Positions 48,907-58,991 are shown, counted from the first letter of the stretch. The stretch: DNA of 64,000 nt from Methanobacteriota archaeon (GCA_029977605.1 JAPOKN010000002.1:12578-76577), one strand, 5' to 3'. Numbers and translations are program-made. Notes: generated from the sequence alone by a model not told the origin.

Positions 48907-48978
48907 CTCAACCGACAGGTTGGGAGGTGGGAGGGGGCCCGCCGGGAGCAGCTAACTGTAATCTAACCGGGTTTTTTT
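48907..48978 (+). ncRNA. Candidate structured small RNA ending in an oligo-T terminator
   Basis: A GC-rich island (45 of 70 bases at 48901-48970) in AT-rich surroundings, with no coding frame. It is preceded by a TATA box and ends in seven T (48972-48978). A three-way junction can be drawn. P1 pairs GGUUGG (48918-48923) with CUAACC (48963-48968). P2 pairs GGUGGG (48926-48931) with CCCGCC (48938-48943) around the loop AGGGGG. P3 pairs GCAG (48948-48951) with CUGU (48956-48959) around CUAA. An alternative hairpin, CUCAACC (48907-48913) with GGUUGGG (48918-48924), would compete with P1. Urocanase has its own TATA-like TATATTTAA near 48993-49001, so this looks like a free-standing RNA. I know of no family it matches. 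Confidence 0.5.
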
Positions 48979-49028
48979 AAAATATTCGTAGAAATATATT
49001 TAATTTAGAGGGTGTTACAGTATGCGTT

Positions 49029-50675
49029 ATGGTAAAAGCTCCGCACGGGACTGAAATGAGTTGCAAAGGATGGCTTCAAGAGGCGGCCCTTAGAATGTTA
49101 ATGAATAATTTAGATCCTGAAGTTGCTGAAAGACCTGAAGATTTGATAGTTTACGGAGGTAGGGGAAAAGCTGCACGAAATCTTGAGTGCTATAATGCAA
49201 TTGTTAAATCCCTACAAGATTTGGAAAATGATGAAACTCTACTTGTACAGAGTGGAAAGCCAGTCGGTATTTTCAAAACTCATTCTGACGCACCTCGAGT
49301 TTTAATTGCAAATTCGAATTTGGTAGGAAATTGGGCGAATTGGGAACATTTCGATAAATTAGAAAAAGAAGGGCTAATGATGTATGGCCAAATGACTGCG
49401 GGGTCTTGGATTTACATTGGCTCACAAGGTATTCTACAAGGAACTTTTGAAACATTTGCCGAAGCTGCTAGACAACACTTCAATGGAACTTTAGAAGGGA
49501 AACTTGTTGTTACAGGAGGTCTAGGTGGAATGGGTGGTGCACAACCATTGGCTGCAACAATGAACGGAGGCACTTTTCTAGCTGCTGAGATGGATGAAGA
49601 AAGAATTCAAAAGCGCTTGGACACAAAATATTGTGATGAAATGACCGATGATATTGACTATGCAATAGACACTGCACTAGAATGGAAAGAAAATAATATA
49701 GCTAAATCAATCGCAGTTAAAGCTAATATCATTGATTTGTTAGCAAGACTTATAGAAAGAAATGTAACTCCTGATTTGTTAACTGATCAGACTTCTGCAC
49801 ATGACCCACTGATAGGATATATTCCACATGAGCTAACGAATTCAGAGGCTGACAAGTTACGAATTGAGAATTCTGAAAAATACATTTCACTAAGCTATGA
49901 AAGTATGGGAACGCATGTTAAGCATATGCTGACGTTGAAAGATAGAGGTTCACATACTTTTGACTATGGAAATAATTTAAGAGAAAGAGCAAAAGAAGCT
50001 GGAGTCGAAAATGCCTTCGACTTCCCTGGATTTGTCCCTGCATATATTAGGCCTTTATTTTGTGAAGGAAAAGGACCATTCAGATGGGCAGCTTTGTCCG
50101 GAGATCCAAATGACATCTTGGAAACTGATAAGATTATGCTAGAATTATTCCCTGAAGATAAAGCGCTTGCCAAATGGATAAACATGGCTCAAAAGAGAGT
50201 TAGTTTTCAAGGACTACCTGCAAGAATTTGCTGGCTTGGATACGGAGAGAGAAAAAAGGCCGGTCTTGCCTTTAATGAATTAGTAAAAACAGGAAGAGTA
50301 AAAGCTCCATTGGTTATTGGCAGAGATCACCTAGATTCTGGATCTGTAGCCTCACCTAATAGAGAAACTGAAGACATGAAGGACGGAAGTGACGCTGTCG
50401 CTGATTGGCCAATACTCAATGCCCTGCTGAATACAGCATCAGGAGCTTCATGGGTTAGCTTTCATCACGGTGGTGGCGTTGGGATGGGGTACTCACTTCA
50501 CTCAGGAATGGTGGTCGTTGCAGATGGAACCAAGGAAGCCGATGAAAGACTTAGCAGAGTTTTAACAACAGATCCTGGTACTGGTGTCATGAGGCATGTA
50601 GATGCAGGATATTCGAGAGCAAAACAAGTAGCCAAAGAAAGAAATGTAAAGGTTGGACTTGTTGAAGGGTTATGA
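49029..50675 (+). CDS. hutU: Urocanate hydratase
   Basis: Hydrates urocanate to imidazolone propionate using NAD, the second step of histidine breakdown to glutamate. It is 548 residues, the normal length. The N-terminus [31 protein letters not shown] is typical, here seen in part as [39 protein letters not shown] binds NAD, and [16 protein letters not shown] holds the active-site Cys. [17 protein letters not shown] is the C-terminal signature. No histidine ammonia-lyase is nearby, so the rest of the pathway must be elsewhere. The stop overlaps dtdA by 4 nt. Confidence 0.95.
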   Translation: MVKAPHGTEMSCKGWLQEAALRMLMNNLDPEVAERPEDLIVYGGRGKAARNLECYNAIVKSLQDLENDETLLVQSGKPVGIFKTHSDAPRVLIANSNLVGNWANWEHFDKLEKEGLMMYGQMTAGSWIYIGSQGILQGTFETFAEAARQHFNGTLEGKLVVTGGLGGMGGAQPLAATMNGGTFLAAEMDEERIQKRLDTKYCDEMTDDIDYAIDTALEWKENNIAKSIAVKANIIDLLARLIERNVTPDLLTDQTSAHDPLIGYIPHELTNSEADKLRIENSEKYISLSYESMGTHVKHMLTLKDRGSHTFDYGNNLRERAKEAGVENAFDFPGFVPAYIRPLFCEGKGPFRWAALSGDPNDILETDKIMLELFPEDKALAKWINMAQKRVSFQGLPARICWLGYGERKKAGLAFNELVKTGRVKAPLVIGRDHLDSGSVASPNRETEDMKDGSDAVADWPILNALLNTASGASWVSFHHGGGVGMGYSLHSGMVVVADGTKEADERLSRVLTTDPGTGVMRHVDAGYSRAKQVAKERNVKVGLVEGL

Positions 50676-51514
50676 ATCTAATTATTGCATCAAAAGCTGA
50701 TTCGGCATCAATCAATTTAAGAGATAGACTATTGGAAATGTCACCATGGGAAAAATGTGGGACATTTGATGGAAATGATATGTGGAAAATTACTAAAACG
50801 CATGGCCCTTTTTGTGTTGAAGGAACTCGGTTAATTAGTATAAATAACATACATATTCACGCAGAAAAAATTGATGAACAATTTGAAAGAGAAAGTAGTT
50901 TGAAACTAAGGAATATAATTTTTTTATCGAGGCATAAAGCTGCAAGCGGAAAGCCTAGCTTAACAGTTCATCCGATTGGAAATTGGGGGGAAGCTAACTA
51001 TGGAGGAATTATGGGAGAAGTTACGCCAACTTCAGCAGACATAATGACATCTCTCTTGAGAGAAATAAAGAAGAATCAGATTAATGGATATGATGTATGC
51101 TTTGAGGCTACTCATCACGGACCTTTGTTAAAAACACCTACTATATTTCTAGAAATTGGTTCTACTGAAAATGAATGGCAGAATGAAGTACCTGCAAGAG
51201 TACTGGTTAAATCGCTTCTCGAATTTCAGCTCAAAAAAGGTACAAATGTTCTAGGATTTGGTGGTGGGCACTACACACCAAGGTTTACTGAAGCTGCGCT
51301 ATCTCACAAGGTATCTTTTGGTCACATAGTAGCTAATTATGGAATACCTCATTTGACTGAAAATATGCTCATAAGAGCTCTTGAAGCTGGCAAATCTAAA
51401 GGTATTTACTTTCATAAAAAAGGTATGAAAAAAAATGAATATCGAAAATGGAAACTTTGGGCAGAAAATAACAAAGTTTCAGTCTTCAAACAGTCAGATT
51501 ATGAGACTCTTTAA
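50672..51514 (+). CDS. dtdA: D-aminoacyl-tRNA deacylase, archaeal type
   Basis: A 280-residue DtdA (DUF516), which removes D-amino acids from tRNA for proofreading. It is found in archaea and plants and is unrelated to bacterial Dtd. The motifs [19 protein letters not shown] near residue 91 and [15 protein letters not shown] near 150 carry the conserved metal-binding His residues. [17 protein letters not shown] near 205 is the third family motif. It is translationally coupled to hutU (4-nt overlap), an odd pairing that is probably only packing. Confidence 0.93.
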   Translation: MNLIIASKADSASINLRDRLLEMSPWEKCGTFDGNDMWKITKTHGPFCVEGTRLISINNIHIHAEKIDEQFERESSLKLRNIIFLSRHKAASGKPSLTVHPIGNWGEANYGGIMGEVTPTSADIMTSLLREIKKNQINGYDVCFEATHHGPLLKTPTIFLEIGSTENEWQNEVPARVLVKSLLEFQLKKGTNVLGFGGGHYTPRFTEAALSHKVSFGHIVANYGIPHLTENMLIRALEAGKSKGIYFHKKGMKKNEYRKWKLWAENNKVSVFKQSDYETL

Positions 51515-51602
51515 ACCTGATTAGAAGGCTGAGTTTTACATTCTGAAACATCCGGTACATTTAAAAAGAAATCCTCACTTAATGAAGTTTAGGTGTAAAC
51601 CT

Positions 51603-53108
51603 ATGAGTGACGACGACACAGAAAATAGTGGTACTGAAAACAACATATCAGAAGCTCCAGCATCTACTCCAAACGAGGGTATTATGGGGCAAATTGATAA
51701 CTATTTTGGTATCAGTAAAGCCGGTAGTTCCGTAGAGGGTGAGATTCGTGCAGGAGTGACAACATTCCTTACGATGGCTTACATCCTCATCGTGAATCCT
51801 TTAATGCTGTCAGGTGCTGACATAACATTTACGGATTTCGAAACGGGAATCCCATTCAATGATGCATTAGTTGCTACAGCTGTAGCTTCTTTTATTGCAT
51901 GTATAATAATGGGACTTTGGGCCAACTTGCCTTTTGCCCTTGCTCCAGGAATGGGGCTCAATGCATACTTTTTGTACACTGTATGCTTTGGAATGGGGGT
52001 ACCTTGGGACATTGCTCTTGCAGCAGTATTCGTAGAGGGTCTACTTTTCGTTGGACTTTCCTATGCTGGCGCTAGAACTGCAATGATTAATGCAATTCCT
52101 AAAGATTTAAAAATTGCAACAATGGCAGGTATTGGTCTATTCCTTACAATCATAGGAATGCAAAATGCGGGATGGATTGTAGACAATCCTGCAACTTTAA
52201 TTGACTTTACTAACGCAGGATCCTGGACTCACGAATCTGGGCAATTCTGGGCCTTAATTGGACTTATAGCAATGGGTGCATTAATGGCTAGAGAGCAAAA
52301 AGGCGCAATTATGATTGGAATCTTAGGTGTTAGTATAATTGGATGGATAATTGTACCAGGTTCTGATGCACCTTCCGAATTTTTCTCATCACCAGATAAT
52401 CCCTCAGATACTGTGGGTGCTGTATTCAGTGCTTTAGGAAACGCTGGAGACCCAATCGAGGGCTCTACCTACGGAGGATGGGGTTCCTTCCTAATGGTAG
52501 TAATTGCATTCTTCTTTGTTGATATTTTCGACACTGCAGGTACTTTGTATGGAGTTGGCAGAATGGCAGGAAAAGTAAACGACGATGACGAACTTGAGAA
52601 TGCTGATGAAGCTTTTATGGCTGATGCAGCTGGAACAACAATCGGTGCAGTTATGGGTACTAGTACAGTAACGACATACATCGAATCAGCTTCTGGAATT
52701 GAAGAAGGTGGTAAGACTGGATTAACTGCGGTAGTTGTGGGTTTCCTATTCTTACTAGGTGTTTTCTTCTCTGACGTCTTTATAGCAATACCTGCTTACG
52801 CAACAGCTCCGGCTCTAATGGTAATTGGAGCAATGATGATGCGTGGAGTAGGTGACATCAAATGGGATGATATCGAAATCGCCATTCCAGCCTTCTTAAC
52901 GATTGCATTAATGCCATTCGCATACTCTATTGCAGATGGTATCGCATGGGGAGTGATTTCCTATGTAGCAATCAAAGTGGCTGTTGGAAAACACCAAGAA
53001 ATTCTGAACAACCAAATTTTGATGGCAATAACTGTTCTAATGACAATGTTCTACCTTGGACCTGGAGAACAGACAACATTTGATTGGATCCTAGATTTCA
53101 TTAACTAA
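51603..53108 (+). CDS. AzgA-family purine permease (NCS2 superfamily)
   Basis: A proton-coupled purine transporter, 501 residues, with about 13 hydrophobic segments. GEIRAGVTTFLTMAYILIVNPLML is the AzgA N-terminal motif. Helix 3 carries PFALAPGMGLNAYF, with the Gly-Met-Gly-x-Asn signature of adenine/hypoxanthine/guanine permeases. FVDIFDTAGTLYGVG and GTSTVTTYIESASGIEEGGKTGLTAV complete the substrate site. The ATG at 51582 is also in frame, but TTTAAAAAG at 51560-51568 puts the transcription start near 51590, and AGGTG lies just before 51603, so I prefer the latter. It imports purine bases for the salvage enzymes downstream. Confidence 0.92.
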   Translation: MSDDDTENSGTENNISEAPASTPNEGIMGQIDNYFGISKAGSSVEGEIRAGVTTFLTMAYILIVNPLMLSGADITFTDFETGIPFNDALVATAVASFIACIIMGLWANLPFALAPGMGLNAYFLYTVCFGMGVPWDIALAAVFVEGLLFVGLSYAGARTAMINAIPKDLKIATMAGIGLFLTIIGMQNAGWIVDNPATLIDFTNAGSWTHESGQFWALIGLIAMGALMAREQKGAIMIGILGVSIIGWIIVPGSDAPSEFFSSPDNPSDTVGAVFSALGNAGDPIEGSTYGGWGSFLMVVIAFFFVDIFDTAGTLYGVGRMAGKVNDDDELENADEAFMADAAGTTIGAVMGTSTVTTYIESASGIEEGGKTGLTAVVVGFLFLLGVFFSDVFIAIPAYATAPALMVIGAMMMRGVGDIKWDDIEIAIPAFLTIALMPFAYSIADGIAWGVISYVAIKVAVGKHQEILNNQILMAITVLMTMFYLGPGEQTTFDWILDFIN

Positions 53109-53133
53109 GGAAATAATCTAAAAACAGTTAAAA

Positions 53134-53159
53134 TCCCCTGAGCTTAATAACTCAGGGGA
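53134..53159 (+). terminator. Hairpin between the purine permease and apt
   Basis: A perfect inverted repeat: TCCCCTGAG (53134-53142) and CTCAGGGGA (53151-53159) with an eight-base AT-rich loop. It lies 25 nt after the permease stop and 18 nt before the apt ATG. It lacks the T-run of a typical archaeal terminator, so it could instead act as an mRNA stability or processing hairpin, or as a leader element of apt. Confidence 0.5.
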
Positions 53160-53176
53160 AACGCAATTAGCAGAGT

Positions 53177-53710
53177 ATGTCTTCAAAAAATAACATCAAA
53201 GCAATCGCAAAAAAGATAAGAGATATACAAGACTTTCCAAAAAAAGGAATTGTATTCAAAGACATAACTCCCGTTTTATCGGATATAGAGTTATTCCGTT
53301 TATCAATTGAGGCTATGGCCAAACCATTCATGAAACAAAACATTGATGTCGTCGTTGGTATAGAATCAAGAGGTTTCATATTTGGAACTCCGATAGCTGA
53401 TAAACTCAATGCGGCATTTGTACCAATTAGAAAGCCAGGTAAATTACCATGGAGTACTGAAAATATCGAATATGAACTTGAGTACGGAACTGATACTTTG
53501 GAAATACATACAGATGCTATAGATGAAGAGCAGAATATCTTAATTGTAGATGATTTACTAGCTACAGGTGGGACTGCTGAAGCGGCTTGCAAGTTAGTTT
53601 CTAAAGTTAAGGGAACTATTAAGGGGTTGACGGTTTTGGTAGAACTTGAATTTTTAAATGGCCGAGAAAAACTAAATCCATATAATGTTCATTCAATAGT
53701 GAAGTATTAA
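53177..53710 (+). CDS. apt: Adenine phosphoribosyltransferase
   Basis: Converts adenine and PRPP to AMP. It is 177 residues, bacterial/eukaryotic-type Apt. The N-terminus has IQDFPKKGIVFKDITPVL and VVGIESRGFIFGTPIADKL. The PRPP-binding loop is NILIVDDLLATGGTAEAA near residue 122, with the two acidic residues and the Gly-Gly turn intact. It is followed 2 nt later by a second phosphoribosyltransferase gene, so the pair is co-transcribed. It salvages the base imported by the permease upstream. Confidence 0.95.
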   Translation: MSSKNNIKAIAKKIRDIQDFPKKGIVFKDITPVLSDIELFRLSIEAMAKPFMKQNIDVVVGIESRGFIFGTPIADKLNAAFVPIRKPGKLPWSTENIEYELEYGTDTLEIHTDAIDEEQNILIVDDLLATGGTAEAACKLVSKVKGTIKGLTVLVELEFLNGREKLNPYNVHSIVKY

Positions 53711-53712
53711 TT

Positions 53713-54231
53713 ATGAAACTATTAATCTCTGAAAATGATATTCAAAAACGTGTTAAATCTTTAGGTAAACAAATTAATGAAGATTATAAAGGTAAAAAAC
53801 CAATTTTCGTAGGTATTCTAAACGGATGCTATGTTTTCATGGCTGATCTCCTTCGAGAAATCAATTTAGATGTTGAAGTTGATTTTGTTAAGATAAGATC
53901 CTATGAGGGAAACTCATCAACTGGAACTATTAAATTTAGGAAAGATATCTCTGCAAACATTGATGGAAGAGATATAATTATTGTAGAAGATATTATTGAC
54001 TCTGGATTCACAATTAACTTTCTGGTAAATCGATTAAGAAATTCTGGACCTAAATCAGTTTCTGTAGCTACGGCATTATTCAAAAAAGAAGTCGCAAAAC
54101 TGGACTTTAAAGTTGATTATGTAGGATTTGAGATACCTCCCGAATTTGTCGTTGGATATGGCTTAGACTACGATGAAAAATACAGGCAACTAAAAAGTGT
54201 AATGGTCTTGGAGCCCGAAGATATAAATTAA
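53713..54231 (+). CDS. hpt: Hypoxanthine-guanine phosphoribosyltransferase
   Basis: Makes IMP or GMP from hypoxanthine or guanine and PRPP. It is 172 residues, bacterial Hpt type. VGILNGCYVFMADLLREI is the N-terminal motif, and VDFVKIRSYEGNSSTG is the mobile loop. DIIIVEDIIDSGFTINFL near residue 90 is the PRPP site, with the Glu-Asp pair. LDFKVDYVGFEIPPEFVVGYGLDY, with the base-recognising aromatic and final Asp, closes the site. It is translated directly after apt. Confidence 0.94.
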   Translation: MKLLISENDIQKRVKSLGKQINEDYKGKKPIFVGILNGCYVFMADLLREINLDVEVDFVKIRSYEGNSSTGTIKFRKDISANIDGRDIIIVEDIIDSGFTINFLVNRLRNSGPKSVSVATALFKKEVAKLDFKVDYVGFEIPPEFVVGYGLDYDEKYRQLKSVMVLEPEDIN

Positions 54232-54275
54232 GAGCAAACGATTTATAGGGCTTAATCAAACACAATAGGGGAAAG

Positions 54276-55325
54276 ATGAGAATAGATGACGACCTAAAGC
54301 TAACCTTCAGAGATGTTCTGATTCGGCCAAAGCGAAGTACACTAAAATCACGTTCTGAAGTTTCATTATCAAGAATCTTTAAATTTAGACATACTGAGCG
54401 TGAGTGGAAAGGAATACCTGTTGTTGCTGCAAATATGGATACCACAGGAACTTTCGAAATAGCTAACGAACTGCAAAAAGATAGATTACTTACCTGTTTA
54501 CAGAAGTTTTATTCGGTTAAAGAAATAAAAAGTGCAATTCAAAACGGAATGGATCCTTATCACATTGCCATAACTTCAGGATCTACTGAAGAAAGTATGG
54601 AATTGTTAAGGCGAAAAATGGCTATACATGAAAAATTGCAATACATTTGCCTTGATGTTGCTAATGGTTACAGAGAAGATTTCCTTCAATTTGTTAGGAA
54701 AGTAAGAAAAGAATTTGATGACAAAATAATTATTGCTGGTAACGTTGCAACAAGAGAAATGACTGAAGCTCTTATTTTGGCTGGAGCTGATATTGTAAAA
54801 GTAGGAATAGGGCCTGGTTCAGTTTGTACAACACGAAAAGTTGCTGGAGTAGGATATCCCCAGTTATCTGCAATATCTGAATGCTCAGACGCTGCACATG
54901 GACTAGGGGGACATGTTATGTCAGATGGAGGATGTACATCACCTGGAGATATTGCAAAGGCCTTTGCAGCTGGTGCGGATTTTGTCATGTTAGGAGGTAT
55001 GTTAGCTGGTCATGCTGAATCTGGAGGTGAACTTATTGAAAATGAGGATGGAACAAAAAGTAAGATATTCTATGGAATGAGCTCTGAAAAAGCTATGACT
55101 ACCTATTTTGGTGAAGTAGCAAAGCATAGGGCTCCCGAAGGTAAAGAAGTAAGAGTCCCATACAAAGGTAAAGTAGAAAATACTATTCAGTCAATTCTTG
55201 GCGGTGTAAGATCTGCGTGTTCATATGTTGGAGCTAGAAGAATCAAAGATTTACCCAAGTGCACTACTTTCGTAAGAGTTACCATAACTACAAACGAGAT
55301 ATATACTTCTCATGAAGTAAGTTAG
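54276..55325 (+). CDS. guaC: GMP reductase
   Basis: Reduces GMP to IMP with NADPH, letting guanine nucleotides be turned into adenine ones. It is 349 residues, with no CBS domains. KLTFRDVLIRPKRSTLKSRS at the N-terminus and IPVVAANMDTTGTFEIA are signatures of the E. coli/human GuaC type. GIGPGSVCTTRKVAGVGYPQ carries the catalytic Cys. The true IMP dehydrogenase follows 33 nt later. A GGGGAAAG lies just before the ATG, and TTTATAGG near 54241 could serve as the TATA element. This enzyme is uncommon in archaea. Confidence 0.93.
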   Translation: MRIDDDLKLTFRDVLIRPKRSTLKSRSEVSLSRIFKFRHTEREWKGIPVVAANMDTTGTFEIANELQKDRLLTCLQKFYSVKEIKSAIQNGMDPYHIAITSGSTEESMELLRRKMAIHEKLQYICLDVANGYREDFLQFVRKVRKEFDDKIIIAGNVATREMTEALILAGADIVKVGIGPGSVCTTRKVAGVGYPQLSAISECSDAAHGLGGHVMSDGGCTSPGDIAKAFAAGADFVMLGGMLAGHAESGGELIENEDGTKSKIFYGMSSEKAMTTYFGEVAKHRAPEGKEVRVPYKGKVENTIQSILGGVRSACSYVGARRIKDLPKCTTFVRVTITTNEIYTSHEVS

Positions 55326-55329
55326 ATAG

Positions 55330-55338
55330 TTTAATAAA
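55330..55338 (+). promoter_or_regulatory. TATA box of guaB
   Basis: TTTAATAAA centred 25 nt before the guaB ATG, just after the guaC stop, so guaB can be transcribed independently of guaC. GGGAG at 55351-55355 could act as a ribosome-binding site if transcription starts further upstream. Confidence 0.5.
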
Positions 55339-55358
55339 TCTCCTTACAAAGGGAGTAT

Positions 55359-56792
55359 ATGGCTAAGAAAGTAATATTAGAAGCGGGACGAACTTTTAGT
55401 GAATTTAGTCTTTTAACCGACTACACGTCAAAAGATTGTAACTTAAACAATATTAACTTGAAATCTAATTTAGGTCAATTAAGCCTAGGTATTCCGTTTT
55501 TGAGTGCCGCTATGACATCTGTAACTGGATACGAAATGGCTCTTGCGTTAGGTAAAGAAGGAGGGTTAGGCGTTTTACCTGCTAGACTATCCATAAAGGA
55601 GCAAGTTGATATTATCAACAAGATTAAAGGATATGAAATGGGGTTTGTTGAAGATCCTGTATCTGTAAGGGACAATGCTACTATAGATGAAGCTGTAAGA
55701 TTAGTTGAAAAGCATGGACACTCAAAAATACCTGTAACTGATAGAAATAATGTATTTTTAGGATTATTTAATTTTGATAAGTATTTAGAAAGCAATGAAA
55801 CTCCTGCTGAAAATATCCTCTCAATTATGACAAGTGTGGATGAATTGCCTCATACAAAAAACTCAGAAATAACAGTTAAACAGGCAAAAAAGGAATTAGA
55901 AGAAAATAATTATTTGATTGTATTAGATGACTTAGGTCGTTTGGAAAAAATTGCATTCAAAAAGGATGTGGAAAATATAGTAGTAGGTGCTGCAATATCA
56001 ACACATAAAGGGTGGAAAAAACGCGTAAGAGCTTGCGATGAAGCTGGTGCTGATATATTTGTCATAGATACTTCAGATGCTTACAATGAATTTACGTCAA
56101 AAGTTCTAAAAGATTATGCAAAAATGAAACTCGGTAAACCCATTTGTGCAGGTAATGTAATTACATATGAAGGTGCTAAATTTCTCATGGAAAGCGGAGC
56201 TGATGTAATCAAAGTTGGTATGTCATCTGGTTCAATCTGTACAACACAGAGAGAAAAAGCGACCGGACGCGCCCCTATGACTGCTTTAATGGAGGTTGAA
56301 AGGGCCAGAGCTGATTACCTAAAGGAATCTGGGAAATATGTTTCAATTATAATTGACGGGGGTGTATCAGATGCAGGAAGTATGATTATTGCACTAAGTA
56401 TTGCTGATGCCGTTATGATGGGAGGATATTTTAATCACTTTTTTGAGGCTGAAGGCGAAAAGTATGATGCGAATATGCAACAAACAACGCACGAGCCTGA
56501 CATAAAATATGTCGCAACCTGGGGTGAAGGATCATCTCGTGCACGTAATTTAGATCGATATGGACATGTAGCTCGAAAAACCTTTTTTGCTGAAGGTGAA
56601 GAAGGAACTGTAGAGAATTGGGGAAGATTAAAACCAAAACTAAAGCAAGACATCCGTAAAATTAAAGCTGCATTAAGCAATACGGGATGCATGAACTTAA
56701 AAGATTATCACAAAAAAGCAACCATCGAACTAATGTCGCCTTACACTCAAAACATAGTAGGCGATACTCATGACATGAAGGTCAAGGAATAA
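55359..56792 (+). CDS. guaB: IMP dehydrogenase with CBS domains, divergent active-site loop
   Basis: Oxidises IMP to XMP, the committed step to GMP, 477 residues. The TIM barrel is interrupted by a CBS pair at about residues 95-210 (VSVRDNATIDEAVRLVEKHGHSKIPVTD is the first CBS core, here cited in part as IPVTDRNNVFLGLF). The catalytic loop is GMSSGSICTTQREKATGRAPMTA: the Cys is kept, but the usual RIVAGVGVPQ is replaced by a QREKATGRAP form, like that of the protist/divergent bacterial IMP dehydrogenases. The flap and C-terminus ([24 protein letters not shown]) are present. The 3' end overlaps the Nog1-like gene by 11 nt. Confidence 0.92.
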   Translation: MAKKVILEAGRTFSEFSLLTDYTSKDCNLNNINLKSNLGQLSLGIPFLSAAMTSVTGYEMALALGKEGGLGVLPARLSIKEQVDIINKIKGYEMGFVEDPVSVRDNATIDEAVRLVEKHGHSKIPVTDRNNVFLGLFNFDKYLESNETPAENILSIMTSVDELPHTKNSEITVKQAKKELEENNYLIVLDDLGRLEKIAFKKDVENIVVGAAISTHKGWKKRVRACDEAGADIFVIDTSDAYNEFTSKVLKDYAKMKLGKPICAGNVITYEGAKFLMESGADVIKVGMSSGSICTTQREKATGRAPMTALMEVERARADYLKESGKYVSIIIDGGVSDAGSMIIALSIADAVMMGGYFNHFFEAEGEKYDANMQQTTHEPDIKYVATWGEGSSRARNLDRYGHVARKTFFAEGEEGTVENWGRLKPKLKQDIRKIKAALSNTGCMNLKDYHKKATIELMSPYTQNIVGDTHDMKVKE

Positions 56793-57747
56793 TCTCTAGC
56801 AATTTATCTTTGAAAAAATCAATACCTTCTTCTTTATAGGCAGATACTTCAATTGCATCTTCAAAATTAACTTCATTTTCAAAATCTAAATCTTTCTTAC
56901 TGAATATATCAACCCATTGACAATTAGGATATCTTAGTTTTAATTCATCACGCAAATTAGTTTGCATTTCAATTGAGTATCCGGAAGTACCTGTCAAGTC
57001 TGTCAAAAAGACAATTATAGGTTCCAAATAATCAAAGGCTGCTATGCCTTGCTTTTCCATATCATTTCTCTCTGAGTCTGGACGATCTAGCAAACCTGGA
57101 GTGTCCATAACTTGCAGTACAGTATATTTTTTCTTAATGTGACCTAGAGAAACTGCCTTTGTTGTAAAGGGGTAACTTTTCACTTCTGGCTTACCTGAAG
57201 AAACAGCACCTATCAAGCTAGATTTACCCACGTTAGGAGCTCCAGCAAAAACTGCAATTGGTGACTCTGTATCAACATTGGGAAGATTACGAAAAATAGA
57301 TCTTGCCGAAATTAAAAAATCAAAACTTTTAGATATTTGTCTAACAACATTAGTCATCTTAGTATAGGCTTCACTCATAATTTTCATAGTATTATCTGCA
57401 CTCTTTCTCGCCCTGGCACGAGGCACATACTTAGTCGAAATCATCAATATCTCTTTTCTAGCCCAATCAATAGCTCCCAAAGATTTTTTTAGCATATCAA
57501 CTCCTACTGTAAGATCAATAATCTCCCTGTCAAAAGGGTGAATACTATCAAAAGATGGAAATGCTTTAACATAACTAATCATAGGATTAGCCAAATTATC
57601 TGCTACTGAGTGAATTTTTCTAACTGCAGTAAGTCTTGCCCTGTAATCGGGATTTCTAACCTTTTCTTCAACTTTTGAAGCTCTACGTAGTGCCCTATCA
57701 ATTAATTCTTCGGAAGTCGCAATATTCTTGATTTCTTGGAGATTCAC
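56782..57747 (-). CDS. Nog1-like GTPase (Obg superfamily)
   Basis: A 321-residue archaeal homologue of Nog1, a large-subunit ribosome-assembly GTPase. A basic helical N-terminal domain (about 1-160) precedes the G domain: G1 [17 protein letters not shown]3 [15 protein letters not shown], and G4-like FSKKDL. Between G1 and G3, [15 protein letters not shown] is the Obg/Nog family's switch-I motif. The start is GTG at 57747, overlapping the icd stop by 4 nt, so it is translated from the icd message. The DRG/Obg C-terminal TGS domain is absent, as in Nog1. Confidence 0.9.
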   Translation of the reverse strand: MNLQEIKNIATSEELIDRALRRASKVEEKVRNPDYRARLTAVRKIHSVADNLANPMISYVKAFPSFDSIHPFDREIIDLTVGVDMLKKSLGAIDWARKEILMISTKYVPRARARKSADNTMKIMSEAYTKMTNVVRQISKSFDFLISARSIFRNLPNVDTESPIAVFAGAPNVGKSSLIGAVSSGKPEVKSYPFTTKAVSLGHIKKKYTVLQVMDTPGLLDRPDSERNDMEKQGIAAFDYLEPIIVFLTDLTGTSGYSIEMQTNLRDELKLRYPNCQWVDIFSKKDLDFENEVNFEDAIEVSAYKEEGIDFFKDKLLEIIP

Positions 57748-58970
57748 AGATTTTCAATAATGGCATTACCAAATTCACTACATTTTAACAATTTAGCACC
57801 ATCCATTAGCCTCTCAAAGTCATATGTGACTGTTTTAGCTCCGATAGTCTTCTGCATTCCTTCAATAATTAGATCTGCAGCCTCTTTCCAACCAAGATAT
57901 CTTAGAAGCATTTCACCAGATAAGATGACTGAACCTGGATTTACCTTATCCTGCCCGGCATATTTTGGAGCTGTGCCGTGAGTAGCCTCAAACAAGGCAT
58001 GGCCTGAATCATAATTTATATTTGCACCTGGAGCTATACCAATTCCTCCTACTTGGGCTGCTAATGCATCGGAAATGTAATCTCCGTTTAGATTTAATGT
58101 TGTTATTACATCATACTCAGAAGGTCGAGTCAATATCTGTTGGAGCATTGCATCAGCAATTACATCCTTAACAATTACATCCTTACCTGTCTTTGGATTT
58201 TTAAAGACGTGCCAAGGACCTCCATCGAGCGGATTAGCTCCAAATTCTTCTCGTGAAATTTCATATCCCCAATCTCTGAAACCACCTTCAGTAAATTTCA
58301 TAATATTTCCTTTATGTACTAGAGTAACAGATGATTTATCATTATCAATTGCATAATTTAACGAAGCTCTAACAAGCCTCTTGGTTCCTTCACTGGAAAC
58401 TGGCTTAACGCCCAAAGAACTTGTTGCGGGAAATCTAATTTGTGATACTCCCATATCTTCTTCAAGGAATTTCATAACTTTAGCAACTTCTTTTGTTCCT
58501 GCTTGCCACTCAATTCCAGCATAGATATCCTCTGTATTTTCCCTAAAAATGACCATATCCACTTTCTCAGGATTCCTCACAGGACTAGGAACTCCTTCGA
58601 ACCAAACTACTGGCCTAACGCATGCAAAAAGATCTAATTTTTGTCTTAATGTTACATTAAGGCTCCTAAAACCCCCTCCTACTGGAGTGGTCAGTGGTCC
58701 TTTAAGAGCGACTAAATGTTTTCTAATCGAATCAAGAGTAGATTCAGGAAGCCATTCACCAGTTTCCTCAAAAGCAGCTTCACCTGCGTGAACTTCTTCC
58801 CAAGAAATAGATTTTTCACCTGAATAGGCCTTTGAAACCGCTGCGTCCAAAACTTTGGTGGCTACAGGAGTAACATCTAAACCAATTCCATCCCCGATTA
58901 TTACTGGAATAATTGGGTTATTTGGGACTTCTAATTTTCCGTTAACGCATGTAACTGACGAAGGTGACAT
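57744..58970 (-). CDS. icd: Isocitrate dehydrogenase (NADP type)
   Basis: Oxidative decarboxylation of isocitrate to 2-oxoglutarate in the TCA cycle, 408 residues. It has the prokaryotic Icd layout: [21 protein letters not shown] at the N-terminus, the substrate loop [21 protein letters not shown] with the conserved Ser-x-Asn pair, [13 protein letters not shown], and the metal/substrate region [44 protein letters not shown] holds cofactor contacts. The ATTTATA box at 58992-58998 lies 25 nt upstream, predicting a leaderless start. It heads the icd-nog1 operon. Confidence 0.95.
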   Translation of the reverse strand: MSPSSVTCVNGKLEVPNNPIIPVIIGDGIGLDVTPVATKVLDAAVSKAYSGEKSISWEEVHAGEAAFEETGEWLPESTLDSIRKHLVALKGPLTTPVGGGFRSLNVTLRQKLDLFACVRPVVWFEGVPSPVRNPEKVDMVIFRENTEDIYAGIEWQAGTKEVAKVMKFLEEDMGVSQIRFPATSSLGVKPVSSEGTKRLVRASLNYAIDNDKSSVTLVHKGNIMKFTEGGFRDWGYEISREEFGANPLDGGPWHVFKNPKTGKDVIVKDVIADAMLQQILTRPSEYDVITTLNLNGDYISDALAAQVGGIGIAPGANINYDSGHALFEATHGTAPKYAGQDKVNPGSVILSGEMLLRYLGWKEAADLIIEGMQKTIGAKTVTYDFERLMDGAKLLKCSEFGNAIIENL

Positions 58971-58991
58971 AATCTGTGCTAAGCAGAGCTG

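Noticed and set aside
48907..48978. SRP RNA Alu domain or tRNA
   Set aside because: CUGUAAUC and a three-way junction recall the SRP Alu end, but the island is only about 70 nt and coding sequence for urocanase begins at 49029, leaving no room for the rest. No TPsiC-like GTTC box or acceptor stem for a tRNA.
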